This document shows, piece after piece, positions 42,004-50,280 of a stretch of 64,000 nucleotides of DNA. A model generated the notes under the pieces. The model searched no databases, was not told where the DNA came from, and worked only from the letters and a program-made list of their open reading frames with translations. The stretch's first letter is position 1. Each line of letters starts with the position of its first letter. The DNA is taken from NCBI RefSeq assembly GCF_042684485.1, contig NZ_JBHULM010000011.1, positions 62,001 through 126,000 on the forward strand. The letters are read 5' to 3'. The translations under genes were made by a program, and so were the position numbers. The stretch comes from Oceanihabitans gracilariae. GTDB lineage: Bacteria; Bacteroidota; Bacteroidia; Flavobacteriales; Flavobacteriaceae.

Positions 42004-42011
42004 CAAAGATA
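42004..42011 (-). promoter_or_regulatory. Putative -7 element for the lipoprotein-lipB unit
   Basis: The minus-strand sequence TATCTTTG matches TAnnTTTG, 32 bases before the lipoprotein start and just after the stop codon of the Pmp3-like gene. No clear -33 TTG was found. Confidence 0.5.
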
Positions 42012-42017
42012 CGTATT

Positions 42018-42176
42018 TTATCTTTCGGGATTATTTAAAATTACGAGTGCTGCAATCACTCCTGGTACCCAACCACAAAGCCACAAAATAAAAACTATTA
42101 ATATAGAGCCACAGCCTTTATCTAAAACTGCTAAAGGTGGACATATTATTGAAAGTAAGACTCTCCAAAAACTCAT
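42018..42176 (-). CDS. YqaE/Pmp3 family small membrane protein
   Basis: A 52-residue protein with two membrane helices. ICPPLAVLDKGCG at residues 11-23 and LWLCGWVPGVIAAL at 32-45 are the conserved core of the Pmp3/YqaE family, proteolipids that protect membrane potential under salt or cold stress. The ATG at 42176 and stop at 42018 give the usual family length. It lies between the lipoprotein gene and dispersed element copy C and is easy to miss because of its size. Confidence 0.92.
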   Translation of the reverse strand: MSFWRVLLSIICPPLAVLDKGCGSILIVFILWLCGWVPGVIAALVILNNPER

Positions 42177-42240
42177 TGATTTTGATTTTTAATTAATTGA
42201 TTGATGCTTATTAGACGCAATGTTTTGTTGTTTGTTACAC

Positions 42241-42334
42241 TTTGCATTAGTGATTGAGCGCATGTTGGAGCTCCTTGAAAAGAGCGACTAGCGAAAGCAC
42301 GGCTTTTTTACAGAAAAAGAATGCCCAAAAAAGC
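42241..42334 (+). repeat. Dispersed ~100-bp intergenic element, copy C
   Basis: Shows the GCATTAGTGATTGAGCGCA head, the TTGGAGCTCCTT core and the AGAGCGACTAGCGAAAGC block in the same order as copies A and B, but with a shortened 3' end. It lies just before the lysS promoter box. Confidence 0.7.
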
Positions 42335-42358
42335 ATTTTCTAATTAGTAGCTTTAATG

Positions 42359-42366
42359 TATCTTTG
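42359..42366 (+). promoter_or_regulatory. Putative -7 element of lysS
   Basis: TATCTTTG matches TAnnTTTG, 27 bases before the chosen lysS start at 42394. This supports that start over the in-frame ATG at 42364, which falls inside or right behind the box. Confidence 0.55.
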
Positions 42367-42393
42367 TGGCTTCTTAAAAAACATAAAAATTAC

Positions 42394-44088
42394 ATGTCGC
42401 AATTATCTGAACAAGAATTAGTACGAAGAGATAAGTTAGCCAAATTACGCGAATTAGGCATTAACCCTTATCCAGCAGATTTATATCCTTTAACTCATTT
42501 AACCAATAAAATAAAGAAGGATTTTAAAGAAGGAGAGAAAGTAACTATTGCAGGACGTTTAATGTCTAGACGTATTCAAGGTAATGCAAGTTTTGCCGAA
42601 TTACAAGATAGCGAAGGCAAAATACAAGTGTATTTTAATAGAGACGAAATTTGTACAGGCGAAGACAAAAGCAAGTACAACGATGTATATAAAAAATTAC
42701 TAGATATTGGTGATTTTATTGGAGTTGAAGGGGAATTATTCACTACTAAAGTAGGGCAAAAAAGTGTACGTGTTACCGACTTTACCCTTTTAAGTAAGGC
42801 TTTAAAACCATTACCATTACCAAAAGAAGATGCCGAAGGTAATTTACACGATGCCTTTAACGATCCTGAATTACGTTACAGACAACGTTATGCAGATTTA
42901 GTGGTTAACCCAAAAGTAAAAGAGGTTTTTGTAAAAAGAACGAAACTTTTTAATGCCATGCGTGGTTTCTTTAATGACGCTGGATATTTTGAAGTAGAAA
43001 CGCCAATTTTACAACCAATTCCTGGTGGAGCAGCTGCAAGACCTTTTATTACACACCACAACTCTTTAGATATTCCGTTGTATATGCGAATTGCTAATGA
43101 GTTATACCTAAAACGTTTAATTGTTGGTGGTTTTGATGGTGTTTATGAGTTTTCTAAAAACTTTAGAAACGAAGGAATGGACAGAACTCACAATCCGGAA
43201 TTTACAGCAATGGAAATTTATGTGTCTTATAAAGATTACAACTGGATGATGGATTTCTGTGAGCAACTACTAGAGCATTGTGCTGTTGCTGTAAACGGAA
43301 CGAGTAAAGCTACTTTTGGTGAGCATGAAATAGACTTTAAAGCGCCTTACGCTAGAGTAACTATGGCAGACTCTATCAAGCACTTTACAGGTTTTGACAT
43401 TACAGGAAAAAGTGAAGACGAAATACGTGAAGCTGCAAAAGGCATGGGAATTGCTGTTGATGCAACCATGGGTAAAGGAAAACTTATTGATGAAATTTTT
43501 GGTGAGAAATGTGAAGGTAACTACATACAGCCAACCTTTATTACAGACTACCCAAAAGAGATGAGTCCGTTATGTAAAGAACACAGAGACAACCCAGAAT
43601 TAACCGAGCGTTTTGAGTTAATGGTTTGTGGTAAAGAAATTGCGAATGCATATTCGGAATTGAATGACCCAATTGACCAACGTGAGCGTTTTGAGCATCA
43701 ATTAAAATTGGCTGCCAAAGGAGATGATGAAGCTACCGAGTTTATAGATTACGACTTTTTACGTGCTTTAGAATATGGTATGCCTCCTACTTCTGGAATG
43801 GGAATTGGTATGGATAGACTTATCATGTTTTTAACCAACAACCAAAGTATACAAGAGGTTTTATTCTTTCCGCAAATGCGACCAGAAAAGAAAGCCTTAG
43901 CAATAAGCGATGAAGCAAAAGAAGTTTTAAAAACGTTAAAAGCTGCTGAAAAAATAGCGCTTGGTGATTTAAAAACACAATCTGGTTTATCGAATAAAAA
44001 ATGGGATAAAACCATAAAAGAACTTACTAAAAACAACCTTGCTAAAGTGGAGAAGACAGAAGAAGGTTTGTTTGTTGAAATAGTATAA
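42394..44088 (+). CDS. lysS: Lysyl-tRNA synthetase, class II
   Basis: 564 residues from the ATG at 42394 (MSQLSEQELVRRDKL, the usual opening). An N-terminal OB-fold anticodon-binding domain (about 55-165) is followed by the class II catalytic core with motif 2 FRNEGMDRTHNPEF (about 257-270) and motif 3 GMGIGMDRLIMFLTN (about 468-482). After the normal end (LFFPQMRPE) there are about 65 extra residues shaped like a small winged-helix module, an extension found in many Bacteroidota LysS. It is monocistronic, ending at a hairpin repeat and terminator. Confidence 0.97.
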   Translation: MSQLSEQELVRRDKLAKLRELGINPYPADLYPLTHLTNKIKKDFKEGEKVTIAGRLMSRRIQGNASFAELQDSEGKIQVYFNRDEICTGEDKSKYNDVYKKLLDIGDFIGVEGELFTTKVGQKSVRVTDFTLLSKALKPLPLPKEDAEGNLHDAFNDPELRYRQRYADLVVNPKVKEVFVKRTKLFNAMRGFFNDAGYFEVETPILQPIPGGAAARPFITHHNSLDIPLYMRIANELYLKRLIVGGFDGVYEFSKNFRNEGMDRTHNPEFTAMEIYVSYKDYNWMMDFCEQLLEHCAVAVNGTSKATFGEHEIDFKAPYARVTMADSIKHFTGFDITGKSEDEIREAAKGMGIAVDATMGKGKLIDEIFGEKCEGNYIQPTFITDYPKEMSPLCKEHRDNPELTERFELMVCGKEIANAYSELNDPIDQRERFEHQLKLAAKGDDEATEFIDYDFLRALEYGMPPTSGMGIGMDRLIMFLTNNQSIQEVLFFPQMRPEKKALAISDEAKEVLKTLKAAEKIALGDLKTQSGLSNKKWDKTIKELTKNNLAKVEKTEEGLFVEIV

Positions 44089-44094
44089 TTTATC

Positions 44095-44119
44095 ATTTCC
44101 GCGAAGGCGGAAATCTCAT
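44095..44119 (+). repeat. Solo hairpin repeat identical to the left GIY-YIG flank
   Basis: The palindrome TTTCCGC-GAAG-GCGGAAA with its TCTCAT tail; 25 of 25 bases match 36922-36946. It lies alone in the intergenic space after lysS, without a nuclease gene. Confidence 0.85.
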
Positions 44120-44125
44120 TATAAT

Positions 44126-44158
44126 AAAAAAGGAACTACAAATTGTAGTTCCTTTTTT
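44126..44158 (+). terminator. Rho-independent terminator of lysS
   Basis: A-run plus GGAACTACAA pairs with TTGTAGTTCC plus T-run, a very stable stem. The GGAACTACA stem is the same as in the terminator at 46164. Confidence 0.9.
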
Positions 44159-44175
44159 GTTGCATCAACTTTTAG

Positions 44176-44196
44176 ATTCTGAAATAAATTCAGAAT
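44176..44196 (+). repeat. ATTCTGAA hairpin repeat, copy 2
   Basis: ATTCTGAA-ATAAA-TTCAGAAT, followed by GACA. Same family as 31005-31030 in opposite orientation. Confidence 0.6.
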
Positions 44197-44221
44197 GACA
44201 ATTTAGTAATTCATTTAACTT

Positions 44222-45085
44222 CTAACCAACCTCCAACTTATAACCAACACCATGCACATTAACAATAGTAATAGCAGGATCTTCTTTTAGTTTGTTTCTA
44301 AGTTTAGAAATATAGGTGTCTAAACTTCTACCCACAATAACGCCTTTATCTTCCCAAACTTTTTTAGTGAGTTCTTCGCGTTTAATCACTTGATTGGGCT
44401 GTGCTACAAAAAGCGCTAGTAATTCACACTCTTTTTTAGAAAGGCTAATTTCTGTAGCTTCTTTAATCAGTTTATTTTGTTCAGGATAAAACTTAAATCT
44501 TCCTAACGAAGTATAGTCTAAATCTACTGTTTCGGTTTTTTTCTTGGTTCTTCTTCTCAGTGCAAATACTACAAGTAGTACTAAAAACACTAAAAAAAGC
44601 ACATATAAAATTTTGGTTTGGGTTTTGTTTTGTTCGGTAATTGCTGTGAATTCTACGGTAACTTGATAGCATCCTTTTTTTAATTCGCGTCCGCTACAAG
44701 GCACAATCCCTTGCTCTGTATTTTGTATCATGACATAACTGTATGCCACTTCTAGATCTTCGCATTGCGTAACTTCGGTAATATACTGTTGTGGTAAATT
44801 GGCTTTTGCAAAACTACGTTTAATAATAGCCACCAAACTATCGGGATGAATGGTTAAAGTGTTTTCAAAAGTTATTTGGTATTTGTTTTCATTTAAAGCA
44901 ATTACCGGAGGAACCACAGAGGTAGAATCGCCATTAGTTAATAATAAGTTGTGTCCTACTTCTCGCAAAGAAACTTTTACTAGTTCTGGAAAATGCAGAT
45001 TTGTCTCTTTATTACAAGATAACATGCAAACAAAAAGTGCACAAAAAGTAAATTGCTTAAAAAAACGTGATATCGTATTATTCAT
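44222..45085 (-). CDS. Membrane-anchored OmpR-type winged-helix regulator
   Basis: 287 residues from the ATG at 45085. The alternative start 51 bases upstream would add a tail ahead of the signal sequence. The N-terminus is a lipoprotein-like signal (CALFVCMLSCNKE, Cys near 25), then a periplasmic domain of about 140 residues with four Cys, one membrane helix (about 165-185, ILYVLFLVFLVLLVVFAL), and a cytoplasmic trans_reg_C winged helix (about 195-287: LSKKECELLALF...GRSLDTYISKLRNKL...VHGVGYKL). It is a one-component transmembrane regulator, like ToxR/CadC but with the DNA-binding domain at the C-terminus. Confidence 0.88.
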   Translation of the reverse strand: MNNTISRFFKQFTFCALFVCMLSCNKETNLHFPELVKVSLREVGHNLLLTNGDSTSVVPPVIALNENKYQITFENTLTIHPDSLVAIIKRSFAKANLPQQYITEVTQCEDLEVAYSYVMIQNTEQGIVPCSGRELKKGCYQVTVEFTAITEQNKTQTKILYVLFLVFLVLLVVFALRRRTKKKTETVDLDYTSLGRFKFYPEQNKLIKEATEISLSKKECELLALFVAQPNQVIKREELTKKVWEDKGVIVGRSLDTYISKLRNKLKEDPAITIVNVHGVGYKLEVG

Positions 45086-45129
45086 AATTACTGGTAAATA
45101 ACATACAATTTCGGGACTTTTTACAATAG

Positions 45130-45160
45130 TTGACACTTCTTTTACATTCTTTTGACACTT
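45130..45160. promoter_or_regulatory. Direct repeats TTGACACTT, 22 bp apart
   Basis: TTGACACTT at 45130-45138 and at 45152-45160, each followed by a TTTACA block. The 22-bp period (two helical turns) in the divergent region between the winged-helix regulator and the TonB-like gene is what an OmpR-type protein would bind. Confidence 0.5.
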
Positions 45161-45234
45161 TACAGAAAGCTATCTTCTAGTTTTACAGAAGCAAAAATAC
45201 AACACTTAATAATTAATCATTAAATTTACATACT

Positions 45235-46101
45235 ATGAAGAAGCGCATAACTATTTTATTTGCAGTACTTATCACTTTAAGCGTAACCGCTTTTGGATTT
45301 ACAAACTGGACGAATGTACAAACGAAACAACCAAAAGTTTCTACCAAAGCAGAAATTGCAATGCATTCCACTTCTACCGAAAAAACAATGGAGAGCACCT
45401 GCTATCAAGGACCTATTGGTCCAATTCTAAGGCACTATTTTGAAAAACCTGAACCAGAAGTTTTCGAGGATTTTATTTATGATGTTGGTTCTAGATTTGC
45501 GCCAATGAAAAAAAGTGCAATTGAAAAAGCAACTTCGCTTGAAGATTTTTTTACTTGGGAAGAATTACGCGCTATATCTGAAATTAAATTTATTGAAATT
45601 ATAATTATTGAAAACGAAAGACAAACCCAAAAAAGAGCGATTAGTTACACCAAAGATTTTACAGATGCACAATTAAAATTACTACAATCTTTAGATTACA
45701 CTTCACACTTTAATATTAGAATAGAATATTTAGAAAAAAATTCTATAGGTCAATTAGAACATAAATTTAACTCCCCACACATAACTATTGTTCCAGAAAA
45801 ACAAGCCGAATATATGGATGGTAAAGAGGTCCTAAAAAAATTCTTAAAAGAAAATAGCAGCGAAGCTAGAAAAGATGTAGATCCAGAAAAGCTTCAGCCC
45901 GCAAAACTACATTTTACAGTAACCAAAGACGGAAATATTAAAAATGTAAAACTAGACAGAACATCTAACTATCCTGAGGTAGATAAAACCATGATAGAGT
46001 TAATTAAAAACTTACCAGGAAAATGGAAACCTGCAGAAAACCTGAAAGGTGAAAAAATGGATCAAGAACAAGTGGTCTCTTTTGGATTAATGGGTTGTTA
46101 A
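45235..46101 (+). CDS. Exported protein with TonB C-terminal-like domain
   Basis: 288 residues with an N-terminal signal or anchor (hydrophobic residues 5-22). The C-terminal ~90 residues (LHFTVTKDGNIKNVKLDRTSNYPEVDKTMIELIKNLPGKWKPA) follow the TonB C-terminal fold of flavobacterial energy-transducer-like proteins. The proline-rich spacer of true TonB is missing and the protein ends at a Cys (GLMGC). It is divergent from the membrane-anchored regulator and probably its target or partner. Whether it energises a receptor is not shown. Confidence 0.75.
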   Translation: MKKRITILFAVLITLSVTAFGFTNWTNVQTKQPKVSTKAEIAMHSTSTEKTMESTCYQGPIGPILRHYFEKPEPEVFEDFIYDVGSRFAPMKKSAIEKATSLEDFFTWEELRAISEIKFIEIIIIENERQTQKRAISYTKDFTDAQLKLLQSLDYTSHFNIRIEYLEKNSIGQLEHKFNSPHITIVPEKQAEYMDGKEVLKKFLKENSSEARKDVDPEKLQPAKLHFTVTKDGNIKNVKLDRTSNYPEVDKTMIELIKNLPGKWKPAENLKGEKMDQEQVVSFGLMGC

Positions 46102-46163
46102 TCGCAATTCATCTATCTTTAAAAGTAAATACTTTCAAAAAACAAACTGTGCAATGTGAAACC

Positions 46164-46196
46164 AAAAGGAACTACAGAAATGTAGTTCCTTTTTTT
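46164..46196 (+). terminator. Rho-independent terminator after the TonB-like gene
   Basis: AAAAGGAACTACA-GAAA-TGTAGTTCCTTTT followed by a T-run, with a GNRA tetraloop. Confidence 0.92.
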
Positions 46197-46297
46197 ATTC
46201 CTAATAATTAGATGCTAAAATCTCAAGCTTTTTCCTTATATTTAACATAAGATCCTCCAAGAACAGCTGCCTACAAATAAACTACAATCATTTATTA

Positions 46298-46822
46298 ATG
46301 AAAAAGTTACCCTTTACACTAATACTGTTCTTTCTATTTTCATTTGCTATAAAAGCGCAAAATGTAAATACCGAAAAATCTGTTGTTCATTTTAAAATTA
46401 ACAACTTAGTTTTTAGCTATGTCAAAGGAACCTTTACAGATATGACAGGAACTGTAAATATAGATACAGACCATTTAAGCAACTCTAAAATAGATGTATG
46501 TATTGCTGCAGAAACAGTAGAAACAGGTAATGATAAAAGAGATACTCATTTACGTTCACAAGATTTTTTTTATGTAGAAAACAATCCTAATATTTGTTTT
46601 GTTTCAACAACTTTTTCAAAATCTGAAGAAGGTTTTACAACCACAGGAAAACTAACAATGCTAGGTGTCAGTCGCGATGTTACTATTCCGTTTTCCTATA
46701 AAAACAACACCTTTATTGGTACATTTAAAATAAACAGAACAGACTATCATCTTGGCGAAAACGAAAACCCGTTTGTTATTGGTGAAATGGTAAAAATTGA
46801 AATAACCTGTATGGTTAATTAA
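46298..46822 (+). CDS. YceI-family periplasmic protein (first of a tandem pair)
   Basis: 174 residues. Signal peptide to about residue 20 (IKAQ). The mature part is an YceI-like lipocalin barrel: VVHFKINNLVFSYVKGTFTDMTG, DTHLRSQDFFYVENNPNICF and the C-terminal VKIEITCMVN. YceI proteins bind isoprenoid or other apolar chains; the ligand here is unknown. Three Cys occur at matching places in this copy and the next. The two genes are 67 bases apart and arose by tandem duplication. Confidence 0.92.
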   Translation: MKKLPFTLILFFLFSFAIKAQNVNTEKSVVHFKINNLVFSYVKGTFTDMTGTVNIDTDHLSNSKIDVCIAAETVETGNDKRDTHLRSQDFFYVENNPNICFVSTTFSKSEEGFTTTGKLTMLGVSRDVTIPFSYKNNTFIGTFKINRTDYHLGENENPFVIGEMVKIEITCMVN

Positions 46823-46889
46823 CAGGAATTATTTTCTGTTTTATTAAATAAAAACGAATAGTATAAAAACTACATAAAATCCTTAAAGC

Positions 46890-47420
46890 ATGAAAAAACC
46901 AATACTACTATTCGCTCTATATTTTATAACCAGCTTTACCTTAATACAAGCGCAACAAAACATACATCAAGAAAAATCGGTTATTGAATTTCATATTACA
47001 GGAGGAGGAATTTTTAAGGTAAAAGGAACTTTTACAGGAATGCAAGGCGACTTTAATTTAGATACTTCTGATTTAAAAAATGCAAATTTTAATATATGTG
47101 TAGATGCCTCAAGCATTAATACCAAAAACCAAAAAAGAGACGATCATTTACGTAGTGCTGATTTTTTAGATACCAAAACGTACAAAAATATTTGCTTTGT
47201 TTCTTCTGCTGTAACAAAAACCGAAAACGGTTTTAAAACCATAGGAAACATGACTATTCATGGTGTTACACAATTTGTAGAAATACCATTTACCTTTACA
47301 AACAATACTTTAATTGGTGATTTAGTAATAAACAGATTTGATTATAATATAGGTGAAGATTTTAGCACTATAAGGGTTGGCAAGGAAGCCAGAGTTACTA
47401 TAACATGCGTAGTTTACTAA
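46890..47420 (+). CDS. YceI-family periplasmic protein (second of a tandem pair)
   Basis: 176 residues with a signal peptide (to about residue 21, IQAQ). It aligns over its whole length with the preceding protein: same start (MKK...), VIEFHITGGGIFKVKGTFTGMQG, DHLRSADFLDTKTYKNICF, and VTITCVVY at the end. Divergence between the two copies is high, so the duplication is old. A TACTTTTG promoter-like box follows its stop and belongs to the next gene. Confidence 0.92.
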   Translation: MKKPILLFALYFITSFTLIQAQQNIHQEKSVIEFHITGGGIFKVKGTFTGMQGDFNLDTSDLKNANFNICVDASSINTKNQKRDDHLRSADFLDTKTYKNICFVSSAVTKTENGFKTIGNMTIHGVTQFVEIPFTFTNNTLIGDLVINRFDYNIGEDFSTIRVGKEARVTITCVVY

Positions 47421-47435
47421 CAACTAAATTTAGCT

Positions 47436-47443
47436 TACTTTTG
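47436..47443 (+). promoter_or_regulatory. Putative -7 element of the M28 peptidase gene
   Basis: TACTTTTG matches TAnnTTTG, 17 bases before the ATG at 47461. No clear -33 TTG was found. Confidence 0.4.
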
Positions 47444-47460
47444 TATAAAACTAGTTTTAA

Positions 47461-48621
47461 ATGAAATCTAACTTTACAAAAATAATCTTATGCTTTTTTT
47501 TAAGCATTTCTACATACGCACAAACCTATAATACCTTTTACCAAAGTATTGTTGATAATGTTTCTGCATCAAACATACTTACAGATTTAACTAGCTTTGA
47601 AAATTTTGGAGTTAAAGAAGTTGGTACTTCTGCCTTAACCAATGCAGAAAACTGGATTACTTCTCGTTACACTAGTCTAGGTTATACAGATATTGAACTA
47701 CAACCTTTTACTTATTCTTCTGGTACTAGCAATAATATAATTGTTACCAAAACAGGAACCGTTTATCCTGACACCTATATAATTATTGATGCACATTATG
47801 ATACCATTAACGGACCAGGAACCAATGATAATGGTAGCGGAACCGTTTTATTACTAGAAATAGCTAGACTACTTACCAATATAAATACTGAATACTCTAT
47901 AAAAATCATCCATTTTAGTGGTGAAGAAGATGGTTTAATTGGTAGTAATTATTATGTAAACAATACGGTTAATCCTGAAAATTTAGATATTCATTTAGTA
48001 TTTAATCTAGATCAAGTTGGAGGAGTAAATGGCGCAACAAATGATACCATTACTTGTGAAGAAGACCGAAGCAACCCTCCTGCTAACAACAGTGACTCTT
48101 CAATAATAACTAACATTCTTGCTAACTGTATAGAGTTGTACTCCAACTTAAACACCCAAATTTCATATGCATATGCTTCAGATTATGTTCCTTTTGAAAA
48201 CAATGGTGAAATAATTACAGGTTTATATGAAACCAACGAAACCACACATGCGCACACACCTACAGATGTATTAACAAACATGGATCCTGCTTACTTAACA
48301 GAGGTAACCAAAGGTTCTTTAGGTGCTTTATTAGAATTTGCAATAAGCACCAATGCATTAAGCATTAACGAAAATATTCAAGACACAGTTAACTTCTACC
48401 CAAACCCAAGCAATAATGGTGTTTTAAATCTTAACTTTTTAAATACCACTAGCAACAATAGATCCTTAAAAATCTATGATGTTTTAGGAAAAGTAATTTA
48501 CACTAAAACCAATCTACAAGTTGCAGAAACAATACATTTAAAAGATTTACAAAAAGGAATTTATATTGTTATTCTTGAAATAGACAACAGAACAACGACT
48601 AAAAAATGGATAGTTAATTAA
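47461..48621 (+). CDS. Secreted M28-family zinc aminopeptidase with T9SS sorting domain
   Basis: 386 residues. Signal peptide to about residue 20 (TYAQ). Peptidase domain about 75-300 with the metal ligands of co-catalytic M28 enzymes: His in DAHYDT, bridging Asp in GTNDNGSG, Glu pair in SGEEDGL, Asp in FNLDQVG and the late His in HAHTPTD. The C-terminal ~75 residues (VNFYPNPSNNGVLNL ... KKWIVN) are a type A T9SS signal, so it is exported to the surface or medium, probably to trim peptides for nutrition. Confidence 0.93.
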   Translation: MKSNFTKIILCFFLSISTYAQTYNTFYQSIVDNVSASNILTDLTSFENFGVKEVGTSALTNAENWITSRYTSLGYTDIELQPFTYSSGTSNNIIVTKTGTVYPDTYIIIDAHYDTINGPGTNDNGSGTVLLLEIARLLTNINTEYSIKIIHFSGEEDGLIGSNYYVNNTVNPENLDIHLVFNLDQVGGVNGATNDTITCEEDRSNPPANNSDSSIITNILANCIELYSNLNTQISYAYASDYVPFENNGEIITGLYETNETTHAHTPTDVLTNMDPAYLTEVTKGSLGALLEFAISTNALSINENIQDTVNFYPNPSNNGVLNLNFLNTTSNNRSLKIYDVLGKVIYTKTNLQVAETIHLKDLQKGIYIVILEIDNRTTTKKWIVN

Positions 48622-48735
48622 CAATTAAACCATCTATTTTCAACTTAAAACAATATTAAACTTATTTTTTAATAAAAAATTCTTCATTTTAATAGCAATT
48701 TCATTACTTTAACAACTGCTATTCCATTTTATATC

Positions 48736-49977
48736 ATGAAGAAATTATTACTCACCTTACTATTTGCATGCACATTAACCTCTTGCTTTAACGATCCAGA
48801 TGATGAGTTTATAGAACAATGTTTAACACCTACAAACATTGTGTTAAGCAACACCACACATGAAAGCACTAGCATTACTTGGGAAGACAGTAATACATCT
48901 GCTACTTACACTATAGAATATGGTATTTCTGGCTTTACATTAGGCTTGGGTGAAACAATAACAACTACAGACACAACTGCAACATTAACAGGTTTAGAAG
49001 CAAACACCAGTTATGATATCTACATACAATCTATATGCAGTAATAATGTTAGCATGTTAACCAATGTAACACATTTTACCACAAATGAACCTCTTGTTGT
49101 TCCTCAGTTTGTAAACAATCTTTCAGATATGCATATTTACACAGGAAATCTTGAAGATTTAAACCCTAGCACTTATACTTTTGAATACGAATTAATTACT
49201 CCTCTATTTACAGACTACGCATATAAACAACGCTTAATTGCGTTACCTCCAGGAGAAGCAATGCAATATGTAGACAATGGTCTACCTACATTTCCAGACA
49301 ATACAGTTATTGCAAAAACATTCTATTACTTTAATGATGAACGCGATACTTCTTTAGGAAAAAAAATCATGGAAACTAGAATTTTAATAAAACAAAATGG
49401 CACTTGGGTTACCGGAAACTATAAATGGAACGATGCACAAACCGAAGCTACTTTAGATCCTAATGGCAGTGTTGTTACCTATAATTATGTAGATAATACA
49501 GGACAACCAAAAAGTGTAAATTATGAAATTCCAGCAAACACAGATTGTTTTACTTGCCATAGTAACAATAGTATTATTACACCTATTGGCCCAAAATTAC
49601 GATCAATGCACTTCAACAATCAACTACAATCTTTTGTAGACCAAAATCTACTTACCAATATTACAGATGTTTCTAACGTAACCACATTACCAGATTGGCA
49701 AAACGATAGAGACTATACTTTAATGCAAAGAGCTAGAGCTTATTTTGATGTTAACTGCGCACATTGCCACTCACCAGGAGGAACCTGTGACACTACTTCT
49801 ATTTTAGATTTTACTTTTGAAAGACCTTTTGATGAAACAAACATATATTTACAACGATTTACTATTCAAGCAAGAACTCAAAATTACGCAAACGACTATT
49901 CTATGCCTTTAATAGGTACTACCATGATTCATACCGAAGGGTACAATTTAATCGAAGCATTTGTAAATTCTTTATAA
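48736..49977 (+). CDS. FN3-containing diheme c-type cytochrome lipoprotein (SO_2930-like)
   Basis: 413 residues. Lipoprotein signal MKKLLLTLLFACTLTSC (Cys17). A fibronectin type III domain follows at about 30-118. The rest matches the SO_2930-type diheme cytochrome family: LITPLFTDYAYKQRLIALP, TVIAKTFYYFNDERD, METRILI, then heme motif one CFTCH (about 271-275) and heme motif two CAHCH (about 339-343). Both CxxCH sites are intact, so two c-type hemes are expected on the periplasmic or outer face. No electron-transfer partner gene is adjacent. Confidence 0.87.
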   Translation: MKKLLLTLLFACTLTSCFNDPDDEFIEQCLTPTNIVLSNTTHESTSITWEDSNTSATYTIEYGISGFTLGLGETITTTDTTATLTGLEANTSYDIYIQSICSNNVSMLTNVTHFTTNEPLVVPQFVNNLSDMHIYTGNLEDLNPSTYTFEYELITPLFTDYAYKQRLIALPPGEAMQYVDNGLPTFPDNTVIAKTFYYFNDERDTSLGKKIMETRILIKQNGTWVTGNYKWNDAQTEATLDPNGSVVTYNYVDNTGQPKSVNYEIPANTDCFTCHSNNSIITPIGPKLRSMHFNNQLQSFVDQNLLTNITDVSNVTTLPDWQNDRDYTLMQRARAYFDVNCAHCHSPGGTCDTTSILDFTFERPFDETNIYLQRFTIQARTQNYANDYSMPLIGTTMIHTEGYNLIEAFVNSL

Positions 49978-50170
49978 TTCATTCTGCTAAACAATGTATT
50001 TCACGAAAAAAAAGAAGAAGTGAAATTTGCAACTAAAAACAAGTGAAACATAAAAAACCTTCTATTTATTAAGAAGCACAGTAACCGTTTTAGCAACCCA
50101 ACAACCTACAAACAAAGACATCAAGAAGATTTTTCTTTTTTATTTTTCATTAAAAAAATGTAAAACACAA

Positions 50171-50219
50171 GCATATTAACAACTAGTAAATATGTTAATA
50201 TGCAGTTAAAAACTGCATA
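50171..50219. promoter_or_regulatory. Two overlapping inverted repeats upstream of the Spy-like gene
   Basis: The gene-free stretch 49978-50280 holds GCATATTAACA (50171-50181) with its exact complement at 50193-50203, and TATGCAGTT (50199-50207) with AACTGCATA (50211-50219). They share 50199-50203, so only one can form at a time in RNA. A weaker ATTTCAC/GTGAAAT pair is at 49998-50026. Nothing else was seen in this gap. Confidence 0.5.
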
Positions 50220-50280
50220 ACAATTAAACTATTTAACATTTATAATGTCAAAGAAGCAAATAACAATAAAAACAAAACAG

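Noticed and set aside
42364..42393. Upstream ATG of lysS
   Set aside because: It lies in or directly behind the TATCTTTG promoter box, and family members start at the MSQLSEQEL position.
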